This document shows positions 29,442 through 37,760 of a stretch of DNA of 64,000 nt, piece after piece (position 1 is the first letter of the stretch; each line of letters opens with the position of its first letter). The translations under genes and the position numbers were made by a program. The DNA is from a virus: positions 1 through 64,000 of the IMG/VR virus record IMGVR_UViG_3300020477_000013; one strand, given 5' to 3'. Below the pieces are notes generated by a model that saw only the letters and a program-made list of their open reading frames with translations, was not told the DNA's origin and searched no databases.

Positions 29442-30285
29442 TAAGAAAAGAAATATAGGGATTATTTTTGAGCAGTTAGTTCGTTATATATCTACTGCTT
29501 TAGTAAATAAAGAGCATAGCCGTGCATCAACTGCGTTAGGGATTATTAGGGAACACTTTAAACCGGGTTCTGAGCTCTATCGTGAATTTAGGTTGTTTAA
29601 TGCATTGGTAAAAACGCGTGTCTCTAGTGAGGGTTTAGCAAATAGAATTTTAGCCGAAGCCCGCGAGGCTAGCAGGGGTGTTGATTCTCATAACCTTAGG
29701 GCTCAAAAGTCTATACTCATAAGAGATATTAACCATCGGTTAAACGATAGAAGCTTTTATTTGCAACGAATAAAAGAATACCGAAGTTATGCAACCATAC
29801 AGACACTGCTAAATGACTGGAGAAGTCCAGGGACGGCAGATTTAGGAAAGGTTGCAAAATATGAGAATAGCGTATGTGGCTGGCTACTTGACGAGTCACA
29901 AGGTTCCGACGAGGGCAAAATTCTTTTAGAGAAAGAAGATGTCAACGTATTAACTGTTAAGATACTGACTGAGAAATTTAATAAGAAATATGGCAATATG
30001 TTGAATGAAGAGCAGCAGGACATAGTAAAGAGATATGTGTTTAGTTTAGATGAGATTGACAGCTCACGATTCGCCAATGACCTGAGCAACATTAGGGTTA
30101 ACACTCTGTTGGAACTCAAGGAATATTCTAAAAATTGTGATAATGAAGTTTTAAATGAGAAGATTAATGAGGTCACAAGTAGGGTTAAAAATCTCGCAAT
30201 TGGGCCCATTGATGATTCCTTAATATCTAGATTTTTAGTTATATCTAAGCTTAAAGAAGAGCTTTTGGAGATGGGTAATGAATAA
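29425..30285 (+). CDS. Hypothetical head-region protein (286 aa)
   Basis: Unrecognised, mostly alpha-helical and charged, without a signal peptide or membrane segment. I chose the ATG at 29425, preceded by GGGGGAGC (29407-29414); a start at 29392 is possible but has no ribosome binding site. It overlaps the end of the portal gene by 17 bases and its own end overlaps the protease gene by 8, so portal, this protein and protease form a tightly coupled group. In T4 the corresponding interval holds prohead core proteins gp67 and gp68. A core or portal-associated role is therefore plausible but rests on position only. Confidence 0.6.
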   Translation: MGKAHNKKRNIGIIFEQLVRYISTALVNKEHSRASTALGIIREHFKPGSELYREFRLFNALVKTRVSSEGLANRILAEAREASRGVDSHNLRAQKSILIRDINHRLNDRSFYLQRIKEYRSYATIQTLLNDWRSPGTADLGKVAKYENSVCGWLLDESQGSDEGKILLEKEDVNVLTVKILTEKFNKKYGNMLNEEQQDIVKRYVFSLDEIDSSRFANDLSNIRVNTLLELKEYSKNCDNEVLNEKINEVTSRVKNLAIGPIDDSLISRFLVISKLKEELLEMGNE

Positions 30286-30880
30286 TTTGAAGGTTTTATC
30301 TGATTGGACTCCATTTGAATACAACAAAGATATGATTAACGAGTCCAAAGAGAAAAATGATGGTAAGATTTTGCTAAAGGGCGTTCTACAAAAAGCAGAT
30401 ACACTAAATCAAAATGGCCGCCTGTATCCAGCATCAATTTTAGAGCGTGAAGTAAGAAACTATCAGAAATTTATTAGGGAAAATCGTGCCTTAGGCGAGT
30501 GCGACCACCCTGACTCTTCTGTCGTAGAGCTAAAAAATGTTTCTCATATTGTTAGAGAAGCATGGATGGATGGTGACATATGTTATGGTACGGTAGAGCT
30601 ACTGGATACACCATGCGGAAAAATACTCCAGAGCCTAGTAGAGTCAGGTGTGACATTAGGAATATCATCCCGGGGTGTCGGCTCTACTGTGTCGGAAGGT
30701 GACTATCAGGTTGTACAAGATGATTTCCAGCTAATCTGTTGGGACTTTGTCTCTGAGCCCTCTACACCCGGTGCATTTATGATGAAAGAGGGACTAGAAA
30801 TTAACCAGTCTGACTTAAAGCGTTATTTTAATAAGACCGACCGGATTGATCGGTTATTCAACGACATATTGGAATGGTAA
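30278..30880 (+). CDS. Prohead core protease, gp21-like (200 aa)
   Basis: A herpesvirus-like serine protease of the T4 gp21 family. The catalytic His is in LGECDHPD (His77), and the nucleophile is in the conserved GISSRG (Ser130/Ser131); the N-terminal LNQNGRLYP motif and the downstream DFVSEPSTPGA motif are also characteristic of the family. It is assembled in the prohead core and cleaves scaffold and capsid proteins during maturation. T4 gp21 is 212 aa, so this looks complete. The start overlaps the preceding gene by 8 bases with GGAGATGGG as ribosome binding site. A candidate cleavage site in the major capsid protein fits its L-x-E specificity. Confidence 0.92.
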   Translation: MNNLKVLSDWTPFEYNKDMINESKEKNDGKILLKGVLQKADTLNQNGRLYPASILEREVRNYQKFIRENRALGECDHPDSSVVELKNVSHIVREAWMDGDICYGTVELLDTPCGKILQSLVESGVTLGISSRGVGSTVSEGDYQVVQDDFQLICWDFVSEPSTPGAFMMKEGLEINQSDLKRYFNKTDRIDRLFNDILEW

Positions 30881-30885
30881 ATTAA

Positions 30886-31308
30886 ATGAGCAAGATATCA
30901 AAATCAAAGCTAAAGACGCTGATTAAAGAATGCTTAGTAGAAATTTTAACTGAGTCTACCCACATACCACAGCCTTCTCAAAATCGGTCTTCCAGGTCAT
31001 CTACTTCGCCCCAAAGGAAAGAGAGACCTAGGCCGCGACCCACTGCAATGGATAATATAAGGTTTGAAAACAACGTTAATTCGACCGTAAACCAGATAAC
31101 TAGTGATCCAATGATGGCATCAATTTTTGCAGACACGGCTGTGACAACGTTACAGGAACAATTAGAGGCTGATTCCAGAGGTCCGTCTACCTCAATGCCC
31201 CTAGATTCAGTTTCACTCATGGTTGACCAAGCTGATCCGATGGATCTATTTGCAGATGTTGCAGATAATTGGGCAACTCTAGCATTTGATGACAAGAAAT
31301 CTCCTTAA
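30886..31308 (+). CDS. Hypothetical head-region protein (140 aa)
   Basis: Unrecognised. It opens with a short amphipathic helix (KLKTLIKECLVEILTE, residues 8-23), followed by a Ser/Pro/Arg-rich disordered segment (residues 25-55) and a mildly acidic C-terminal half. Similar short helices at the start of phage head proteins often act as core-targeting or interaction peptides, so an internal or prohead-core role is possible. It begins five bases after the protease stop. Confidence 0.5.
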   Translation: MSKISKSKLKTLIKECLVEILTESTHIPQPSQNRSSRSSTSPQRKERPRPRPTAMDNIRFENNVNSTVNQITSDPMMASIFADTAVTTLQEQLEADSRGPSTSMPLDSVSLMVDQADPMDLFADVADNWATLAFDDKKSP

Positions 31309-31384
31309 GATTTCACGAAAATTTGTGAAGAAACTGTGGCTATGAGATATGTATTTGTGTACGCGACCTAAAAGGAGCTGAAAC

Positions 31385-31663
31385 ATGGCGAGAACAAGTA
31401 GACGTAGACTTACACCTGCCCTTCTGAGAAAGATAGTTCTGGAAGAGAAGCGGCGCATGCAAGAAGTTTTGGAGACCGGTGCTGATGATTCCGAGAAAGT
31501 CAAGCCTGAAGAGGTACCTGCTGACAAGCAGGCTGATTCAATAGAGCAAGATATTGACTGGATGAAGGCACTCAAGATAAAAGAGTCCAAGTTAAGAAAA
31601 AGGCTTAAGAGAATTAGCGAAGTTAAGAAGAAGCTTAGGAACAGAGTTATCCGTAAGCTGTAA
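31385..31663 (+). CDS. Small basic coiled-coil protein in head cluster (92 aa)
   Basis: Short, highly charged and helical: a basic start (RTSRRRLTPALLRKIV), an acidic middle with Glu/Asp (residues 34-58), and a Lys/Arg-rich C-terminal helix with heptad-like leucines (KLRKRLKRISEVKKKLRNR). The pattern is that of a small prohead core or DNA-associated protein, comparable in size to T4 gp67 (80 aa), but I do not see sequence proof. The upstream sequence AAAAGGAGCTG is a very strong ribosome binding site, suggesting abundant synthesis. The 77-base gap before it holds only a weak inverted repeat (31312-31329). Confidence 0.55.
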   Translation: MARTSRRRLTPALLRKIVLEEKRRMQEVLETGADDSEKVKPEEVPADKQADSIEQDIDWMKALKIKESKLRKRLKRISEVKKKLRNRVIRKL

Positions 31664-31674
31664 GGAGAAAATTA

Positions 31675-32187
31675 ATGGCTCGTCGTTATACAATGGTAGA
31701 GTTACCTTCTGCACCACCTGCTGAGCCCGCGATGGGTGCTTCCGGTGTTGGGACGCAGAAGTTGTTTCCCGGATCGCCGATTTACACGCAGAAAGGCACC
31801 GATATAGAAGAATTTACTGATGAAGGTATAAAGGATTGGTATCAGGCCAATGTACTAAATGCCGAAATTAAGTCAGATACATTTGGCACGTTTAGTACTG
31901 AGTTTTTAGGTGCTCCTGATTTGGGTGCTGTAGTCGTAGGGGGAGGTGGGGATCCGTCTACACCCTATACTCCGAATCTTACATCTCCTGGTGAGGGATC
32001 GGTTAACCCTAAGGATCAAAAAGAGATGGATCCAGCATCCTTACCCTCCGCAACTGATGGTACATACGGCTCTGGCGGATCTACTACAAATCCGGCCAAG
32101 ACATCGCCGAAAATTGCCGGCTCTACTTTGGGTGAGTATCTGCTTAAGCCTCCTGGCGAAGCGCAATACCCGGGTACTGGGCGATAG
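31675..32187 (+). CDS. Hypothetical low-complexity head-region protein (170 aa)
   Basis: Unrecognised. Rich in Pro, Gly, Ser and Thr, with no predicted transmembrane segment and little hydrophobic core, so much of it may be extended. The opening ARRYTMVELPSAPPAEP is followed by a short aromatic/acidic segment (residues 38-72). A strong ribosome binding site (AAGGAG) lies before the ATG. It belongs to a run of four unrecognised proteins between the small basic protein and bS21. Confidence 0.5.
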   Translation: MARRYTMVELPSAPPAEPAMGASGVGTQKLFPGSPIYTQKGTDIEEFTDEGIKDWYQANVLNAEIKSDTFGTFSTEFLGAPDLGAVVVGGGGDPSTPYTPNLTSPGEGSVNPKDQKEMDPASLPSATDGTYGSGGSTTNPAKTSPKIAGSTLGEYLLKPPGEAQYPGTGR

Positions 32188-32213
32188 AATTTCTTTCATA
32201 GCTAGGAGACAGC

Positions 32214-32942
32214 GTGAACCACAGGACGGTTGATTTTAATCCAACAGTGGCTAGCCTGGATTTTCTGGAAGATGCTTCGCTATTATCAGTTTCAGATTCT
32301 GTTGAGATAGCGAAGCAGTTTCCGCTAAGTCCAATTATAGGCTCCCACGGAGGCTCTCCAAAGCTAACAGCCAATGAGGTTGCTCGACTATTTCGTTCTG
32401 AGGTTATGAGGTGGGTTTTAACTGAGACTGGCATGGTCGATCCGGATAAAGTGAACCGCGTAGACCCCACTGCTGCAGCCTACTGGGGATTTACGTCACC
32501 GTCAGTTCCCAATTTAGCATACCACCAAGACGGTAAGCAGTCGCTGCCAGAATATGATATTTTAGGTCATGGGTCTGGTGACCCACTAAATTCATTTGTC
32601 CCTAATTTAATGTCGCCAAGCTTAAACACCCCATTTGATCCACTCAATATTCCACAGGGTTGGGATGAGGTAGAGAACACTGCATTATTGAGAAAATCTA
32701 TAGAGATGGTGGACAACCTTAGGGGATCGTCATTTGGATCTGGACCTGGTACCGAGTTATCTCCATACGATGCAGCTAGAAATTTAGCGGGTAGTTCTCC
32801 GTGGAGAGGCGGGTGGAAGGTAAATGCCGAGGATGTAGATGTGGGCATGATTAATTGGTATGAGATGGGATCTAGTGGAATGACAGATAATCATTTAGAA
32901 TTTGATGACATGTCAAACCCTGTACCAGCCGGCGCAGGCTAA
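32214..32942 (+). CDS. Hypothetical head-region protein, GTG start (242 aa)
   Basis: Unrecognised. The GTG at 32214 is supported by an AGGAG ribosome binding site six bases upstream and by the absence of an ATG until far downstream. The protein has one helical segment (LTANEVARLFRSEVMRWVL, about residues 51-69) within otherwise Pro/Asn/Ser-rich sequence. It shares style (Pro/Gly-rich, low hydrophobicity, SP-L/F motifs) with the 170- and 208-aa neighbours, and the three could be related minor head proteins, but I cannot demonstrate homology. Confidence 0.55.
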   Translation: MNHRTVDFNPTVASLDFLEDASLLSVSDSVEIAKQFPLSPIIGSHGGSPKLTANEVARLFRSEVMRWVLTETGMVDPDKVNRVDPTAAAYWGFTSPSVPNLAYHQDGKQSLPEYDILGHGSGDPLNSFVPNLMSPSLNTPFDPLNIPQGWDEVENTALLRKSIEMVDNLRGSSFGSGPGTELSPYDAARNLAGSSPWRGGWKVNAEDVDVGMINWYEMGSSGMTDNHLEFDDMSNPVPAGAG

Positions 32943-32976
32943 TGTGCACTAGTGATACAACGATATAGTTATTATC

Positions 32977-33603
32977 ATGAGTGGAAAGAGTAAAATAGAT
33001 CAGCGGGGTAGTAACCCGAGCCATAGCCCTGTTTTTCAAGACGACAGGAAAGGGCTAGGGTACGGGCAGACATACCCTACTGGGTTTAATTCCACCAAGA
33101 GTTCACAGACATCATTTCCCTATAGGGATCCTGATCCATACGAAGATGATGAACCGATTGACTCATTCGATGATGATGAATTAGACATATTCATAAAGAA
33201 AGTCAATGGTGATATAATGCCTACAGATTTTATGGCAGGAAATAGCACTGATAGAACTTACTTTGTCGCTGGTAATACTAGGGGCCTAACAGGTGTAATG
33301 GAGTCAGGAGTTCCAGTTGCATCTAACAGCATTAGTGCATTGCCGGGCTGGTCAAAAAAGATTCAAGCCACATCAGGTGGGTATGGAACTAATGCTGCAT
33401 TTACCACGGGGCCTTATAAAAGAACAGGGACAACAATGGGTTATTCACATCGCCCACCACATGATGATGTTTATGATCCTGAAGAAGAATTGACTGCTTT
33501 CACCATTCAAGATATCCTACAGGATGATGAGCGTATCTTGGCTAAGACAAAACTAGTGCAAGATAAGATAGACAGGCTTAACAGGTTAGGTAATAATGTC
33601 TAG
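32977..33603 (+). CDS. Hypothetical head-region protein (208 aa)
   Basis: Unrecognised. The N-terminal third is basic and polar; residues 52-75 are very acidic (DPYEDDEPIDSFDDDELDIF); the end is a charged helix (AKTKLVQDKIDRLNRLG). No ribosome binding site is evident before the ATG at 32977; the upstream sequence is AT-rich (GATATAGTTATTATC), so it might be read from a very short leader. The 3' end overlaps the bS21 gene by 8 bases, coupling the two. Confidence 0.5.
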   Translation: MSGKSKIDQRGSNPSHSPVFQDDRKGLGYGQTYPTGFNSTKSSQTSFPYRDPDPYEDDEPIDSFDDDELDIFIKKVNGDIMPTDFMAGNSTDRTYFVAGNTRGLTGVMESGVPVASNSISALPGWSKKIQATSGGYGTNAAFTTGPYKRTGTTMGYSHRPPHDDVYDPEEELTAFTIQDILQDDERILAKTKLVQDKIDRLNRLGNNV

Positions 33604-33820
33604 CTCAAGGGTCTACAATGTTGAAGTTCGTCTCGGAAAAAAGACACGCAATTTTAATCAATTACTGCGTAAGTTCATGAAAATGTGTAAAGAAGAAGGC
33701 ATAGTTCGTGAAGTTAAAGACCGCTCTTTTTATGAGTCAAAGGCCCAAAAAAGGCGCAGGAAGAAACATGCATCAAAGATGAGGCACAAGAAAAAGCGCC
33801 TCCAGGTAAAAGATAAGTGA
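33596..33820 (+). CDS. rpsU-like: Phage-encoded ribosomal protein bS21 homologue (74 aa)
   Basis: Length and pattern match bacterial bS21 (71 aa in E. coli). The segment NFNQLLRKFMKMCKEEGI aligns with the first helix of bS21 (FDVALRRFKRSCEKAGV), RDRSFYE-type residues follow (VKDRSFYESKAQKRRRKK against VRRREFYEKPTTERKRAK), and the C-terminus is a Lys/Arg-rich helix. In ribosomes bS21 sits by the Shine-Dalgarno helix of the 30S platform and aids initiation. Phage copies are known from some pelagiphages and huge phages, and are thought to exchange with the host protein. Here the gene is embedded among head genes with an overlapping upstream stop. Effect on host ribosomes is inference. Confidence 0.85.
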   Translation: MSSSRVYNVEVRLGKKTRNFNQLLRKFMKMCKEEGIVREVKDRSFYESKAQKRRRKKHASKMRHKKKRLQVKDK

Positions 33821-33838
33821 ATTAGCGGCTTTGATATG

Positions 33839-33846
33839 TATATTTA
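33839..33846 (+). promoter_or_regulatory. TATATTTA motif upstream of scaffold gene
   Basis: Lies 23 bases before the ATG in the short gap after bS21. One of a recurrent class of intergenic motifs; promoter function is inferred. Confidence 0.3.
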
Positions 33847-33869
33847 AGTTAAACTTCTAGGAGTGTTTT

Positions 33870-35663
33870 ATGTCTAAACTCTTTAAAGAAGCCATCGCTG
33901 AGGCAAAACAGCTTCGGCACCTGGCTGAAGAGAATGCAAAAAATAAGATTATTGAGTCTATGACGCCAAAGATTAGGCACCTGATTGAACAGGAATTAAT
34001 GGATAGCGTCGAAGAAGATATCGTGGATGATCCTGATGGTGCTGGCGTTGGTGATATTTCTCCAATGGGTGATTTACTGCTAGCTGACACTGACACTGAG
34101 GAAGTGGATTCTATGTCATTTGATTTAGATGACCTTGCATCTTCAACGGACAATCCTCTTGTGTCGATACAGGTTGACGGTACCGCGAATATAGGCGTCG
34201 GCGCTGACACCGGTCTAGAGTCAGAGTCTTCTGAGGGGGATGATGATGAGCTTGTTGAGCTGACTAGCGAGTCCGCAAAGGCATTAGCAGGAATTTTAAA
34301 TTCTTCCTCCAGGGGGAAAAGTTCTTTTGTATTAGAAAGAAAAATTCGCCGTTTACAAACTAGGATTGCTAAGTTTGATAGGCTTTTAAGATGGGGAAAC
34401 TTGCAGGGTGCAAGTTCCTCCCTACGAGAGTCTGCCCGTAAACATTACACACAATTGTTAAAAGAAATGATAAGTTTACAGGGAGACGTAATATTTACTG
34501 AAGGAGCGACAGACAAGGATATTCGCTCGGGATTCAATCGACTAGTAAAGGAGATGAGGAAAATGTCAAGGCGACACGCAGAGACTCTATTTAACAGACT
34601 TTTTGAAGGTACTGATGAAGAAATTGAGGAAACAGGGGACGAGCAATTAGATGAGCTTGATCTCGTGTTTGCTGAGGATGACTTAGATGTCTTGGGTGTC
34701 GAGGCGCCTGAGGATGTCGATGTTACAACACTCGATGTTGGCGTTGAAATGGCCGGCGACGAAGAGGGTGGAGAAGAAGTTGACGTTGAAGAAGAGGAGG
34801 AAGAGATCGATCTTGAAGAGCTTGATATAATCCTCTCCGACGAAGACTTAGGCACTCTCGGCGTAGAAGACACAGAGGACGTCGATGTCACGATGCTCGA
34901 TGTTGGTGTTGAAATGGCCGGTGAAGAAGAAGGTGCTGAAGAGGAAGTTGAGATTGAGGATGACGAGGAGTTAGAGATATCCGAGTCTATGCTCCGTCGG
35001 GAACTTCGTCGTATGCGTCGTCTTCGTGAGCAGGATGAGGCAATTGATGCTGATCCTGCATTGGCACATGGAGGAGAAGATCTAGGTGATGTTATCGTTG
35101 ATGTAGATGAAGAAGATCTTATTAACGCACTTGCTGATGAGCTTGGTTCCGCCGACGTCGCCCCAACAGTCGAATCCAGAATACGGCGTAGAGTTGCCAG
35201 CAGGCGACGCTCCAGTCGAATTTCCGAATCTCGAGCCCGCCGCGCACCTAGGCGTCGCGTGGCTAATAAGGTAAATAAGAGCCGCAGAAATCGTGCTCTT
35301 ACCGGTAAGCTGCTTGAATACAAGAAGGCGGTTGGTTCCCTCCGCGGACAGCTTAACGAGATGAACCTGTTTAACGCTAAGCTTCTTTATGTAAATAAGC
35401 TAATGCAGAACAGGAATCTTTCGCCCAAGCAACAGAGGGCAATTGTCGAGGCATTAGATAATGCAAAGACTCTTAGGGAAGCCAAGTTGCTCTATAAGAG
35501 CTTAACTTCATCTCTCAATAAGCGCTCAACGCTTAAAGAGGGAGCAGTTCGCAGGACGCTCGGTTCATCTTCCAGATCAACCCGGTCGGCGCAGCCGTCC
35601 ACTAGTGGTGTTGAGGTAGATCGATGGGCTGTTCTTGCAGGTATTAACAACAAGAACAATTAA
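33870..35663 (+). CDS. Prohead scaffold/core protein, gp22-like (597 aa)
   Basis: Position directly before the capsid gene and after the protease identifies it as the main scaffold. Composition fits: an N-terminal charged helix (FKEAIAEAKQLRHLAEENAKN), long acidic regions, and a basic Arg-rich helical C-terminal third (residues 420-560) ending in IN-NKNN. Residues 260-304 and 315-359 form an imperfect tandem repeat with a 55-residue period (LGVE-x3-DVDVT-x-LDVGVEMAG in each). It is longer than T4 gp22 (269 aa), mostly because of these acidic repeats. The scaffold should be degraded by the gp21-like protease; several L-x-E sites are present. An AGGAG site and an ATATTTA motif lie upstream. Confidence 0.8.
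   Translation: MSKLFKEAIAEAKQLRHLAEENAKNKIIESMTPKIRHLIEQELMDSVEEDIVDDPDGAGVGDISPMGDLLLADTDTEEVDSMSFDLDDLASSTDNPLVSIQVDGTANIGVGADTGLESESSEGDDDELVELTSESAKALAGILNSSSRGKSSFVLERKIRRLQTRIAKFDRLLRWGNLQGASSSLRESARKHYTQLLKEMISLQGDVIFTEGATDKDIRSGFNRLVKEMRKMSRRHAETLFNRLFEGTDEEIEETGDEQLDELDLVFAEDDLDVLGVEAPEDVDVTTLDVGVEMAGDEEGGEEVDVEEEEEEIDLEELDIILSDEDLGTLGVEDTEDVDVTMLDVGVEMAGEEEGAEEEVEIEDDEELEISESMLRRELRRMRRLREQDEAIDADPALAHGGEDLGDVIVDVDEEDLINALADELGSADVAPTVESRIRRRVASRRRSSRISESRARRAPRRRVANKVNKSRRNRALTGKLLEYKKAVGSLRGQLNEMNLFNAKLLYVNKLMQNRNLSPKQQRAIVEALDNAKTLREAKLLYKSLTSSLNKRSTLKEGAVRRTLGSSSRSTRSAQPSTSGVEVDRWAVLAGINNKNN
34647..34946 (+). repeat. Imperfect tandem repeat inside scaffold gene (165-base period)
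   Basis: Two copies start at 34647 and 34812. Both encode L(D/E)ELD, then DL-x-x-LGVE, DVDVT and LDVGVEMAG followed by an acidic run. It lengthens the acidic central region of the scaffold. Confidence 0.75.
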
Positions 35664-35706
35664 TCGATTTCAACACATAGTCAAAATTATTTAAGGAGAT
35701 ATAAAG

Positions 35707-37638
35707 ATGGCTAAGAATTTTTCACTAAATCAATTGACGGAGGGCATTCGCCAGCGCCACCTCGGTGCTCAGAACCGTCGTCTCGTTGATAAGTGGTCCC
35801 GTACCGGTCTTCTTCGTGGTTTGGATGGCGTTTCTAGAGAGAACATGTCCAGGCTTCTTGAGAATCAGGCTGGCCAGGTCCTTCGCGAGGCAAATTCACT
35901 TTCAACTGGTGGAGGAAACGTTTCGTCTTCCGGAGACCTTCGAGGCTTTAGCAATATTGCTTTCCCCCTCGTTCGTCGCGTTTTCGGCGGGCTCGTTGCG
36001 AATGAGCTAGTCTCCATCCAGCCAATGAGCCTTCCTTCCGGACTGCTCTTCTACTTGGATTACACATATGGCACCCAGGTTGGCGGCGGCGGCGGCCCCG
36101 GTAATAACAGTGCGGCATACATGTCGGGTACATCCATTTATAACCAGCCCGTTGGTAAGGGCGTAAGGTCAGGTTCACTGGGTATCGGTGGACAGTATAA
36201 CCTTGCTGGTTCGGGTTACTCACGTGTTAACGTAAGCACCGCAAAGGCCCTAGGTTATGGTGCCCTACACGCTTCTGGTGCCTACCAGGGCAACTCTTCG
36301 CTCCAGACGAACAGCAACGATGGTGTCTTCATGCACGCTACAGGTACTGATGGAAAGAACCTCCAGTTCGATCCACAGCTTGTTAATCTCATTGAAGATA
36401 CTCCGGCTGCAATTAATTCTGGTGCTACTTACTTGACGGTTGTTCTTAAGACAGCTGACATGACAGGTTCCGGAGACCAGAAGGGTGATCTTACACTTGC
36501 TAAGGAGTTTGCACTCTACGCGACTAATACAGAGACACTCCCGAATGGTCTTGCAACGATAAGCACCTCTGGTGCTAACGCTGTACAGTCTGGCCAGAAT
36601 CTTTTCAATGTTAGAAGGCTCACACAGGTTGGTGAGTGGGATGGCACAAGCTTTACCCCGAACCCACTTGTTGATAGGGACGCCTCAAATGGCGCTGTTC
36701 TTCTTATTTGCTCTGGTAACGGTCATGACACTTCCGACATGGACAGGGTTAGCCTTAGCTTCCCCCTTGATCCGGTCTTAAGCGCTGGTAGCGATGCTGA
36801 CAGCTTGACAATTCCGACATTTGAGTCTAACTTTGGCACTGATCCTTCTCCGGAGATTCCTGAGATTGATATTAAGGTTGAGTCAATTGCTGTTACCGCC
36901 GTTACACGTAAGTTACGTGCTCGCTGGTCACCAGAATTGGCACAGGATCTCAATGCTTACCACAGCCTTGACGCCGAGGTGGAGCTAACCCAGATTCTTT
37001 CTGAGCAAATTGCTCTAGAGATTGATAGGGAGATCTTGAATGACCTTCTTACCCAGGCAGCAACGACCCGTTACTGGTCACGCGCACCTGGTAAGTTTGT
37101 CAATCGTGAGACTGGTGCTGAGGTCAGCAAGTCTGATTCTCTTGCTCCTGGACCTGCTTTCACCGGTACGGTTCGAGAGTGGTATGAGACTCTTGTCGAG
37201 ACAGTCATTGATGTTGCCAATGAGATTCACAGGTTAACGCTTCGTGGGTCGGCTAACTTCGTTGTGGTTTCACCTGATGTTGCTACTATCCTCGAGGCCT
37301 CGGTCCTTTACAGGCCTGCTTACACCCTCGATGGTGATGGCCAGGTTGGTTCACCGTTCTCACTTGGTGCTGAGAAGGTTGGTACTCTTAGCAACCGCTT
37401 CACAGTCTACAAGGACCCTTACTTCCCACGGAACAAGGTCCTCGTTGGATACAAGGGCGGAAGCTATCTTGAGACTGGCTATGTCTATGCCCCGTATGTA
37501 CCCCTGATTGTTACTCCGACGATCTTTGCTCCTGAGGATTTCACCCCGCGTAAGGGTGTTATGACTCGCTACGGAAAGAAGATGGTTCGCAGCGACTTCT
37601 ATGGTACTGTTACGGTACTTGACCTCAACATCATCTAA
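35707..37638 (+). CDS. Major capsid protein, gp23-like (643 aa)
   Basis: The sequence shows the T4 gp23 layout: a helical, charged N-terminal delta region, then FSNIAFPLVRRVFGGLVANE and VSIQPMSLPSGLLFYLDYTYG, the conserved start of the HK97-fold domain, and a C-terminal VYKDPYFPRNKVLVGYKGGS segment ending in TVTVLDLNII. A candidate processing site is LRE/A at residues 59-62, near the T4 cleavage position (Glu65). It is longer than T4 gp23 (521 aa). Codon use differs from most neighbours: CGT/CGC for Arg, and C- or T-ending codons typical of highly expressed genes. TTTAAGGAG gives a strong ribosome binding site, and a strong terminator follows. Confidence 0.95.
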   Translation: MAKNFSLNQLTEGIRQRHLGAQNRRLVDKWSRTGLLRGLDGVSRENMSRLLENQAGQVLREANSLSTGGGNVSSSGDLRGFSNIAFPLVRRVFGGLVANELVSIQPMSLPSGLLFYLDYTYGTQVGGGGGPGNNSAAYMSGTSIYNQPVGKGVRSGSLGIGGQYNLAGSGYSRVNVSTAKALGYGALHASGAYQGNSSLQTNSNDGVFMHATGTDGKNLQFDPQLVNLIEDTPAAINSGATYLTVVLKTADMTGSGDQKGDLTLAKEFALYATNTETLPNGLATISTSGANAVQSGQNLFNVRRLTQVGEWDGTSFTPNPLVDRDASNGAVLLICSGNGHDTSDMDRVSLSFPLDPVLSAGSDADSLTIPTFESNFGTDPSPEIPEIDIKVESIAVTAVTRKLRARWSPELAQDLNAYHSLDAEVELTQILSEQIALEIDREILNDLLTQAATTRYWSRAPGKFVNRETGAEVSKSDSLAPGPAFTGTVREWYETLVETVIDVANEIHRLTLRGSANFVVVSPDVATILEASVLYRPAYTLDGDGQVGSPFSLGAEKVGTLSNRFTVYKDPYFPRNKVLVGYKGGSYLETGYVYAPYVPLIVTPTIFAPEDFTPRKGVMTRYGKKMVRSDFYGTVTVLDLNII

Positions 37639-37662
37639 TTCTTATTAGAAAGAGATTGAGTT

Positions 37663-37695
37663 AAAGGGCACCCTTTTTTGGGGTGCCCTTTTTTT
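37663..37695 (+). terminator. Intrinsic terminator after major capsid gene
   Basis: An 11-base perfect stem (AAAGGGCACCC with GGGTGCCCTTT), seven-base loop and a run of seven T. It ends the head transcription unit. Confidence 0.92.
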
Positions 37696-37727
37696 ATTTT
37701 TAGTTTTTCTTTTTCTTAGTTTAATGT

Positions 37728-37733
37728 TATAAT
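37728..37733 (+). promoter_or_regulatory. Possible promoter -10 element (TATAAT)
   Basis: A perfect TATAAT lies between the capsid terminator and the next ATG (37761), with no clear -35 box. Because it follows a strong terminator, a promoter here is expected. Confidence 0.45.
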
Positions 37734-37760
37734 GTATTTATAGAATTTTGGAGATAAGAG

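Noticed and set aside
31312-31329. Inverted repeat TTCAC/GTGAA as terminator
   Set aside because: Five-base stem without a T run; too weak to call.
34445-35323. 292-codon open frame on the - strand
   Set aside because: It lies opposite the scaffold gene and encodes long Ser/Thr/Arg runs, which is the complement of Glu/Asp/Arg codons. No ribosome binding site; antisense artefact.
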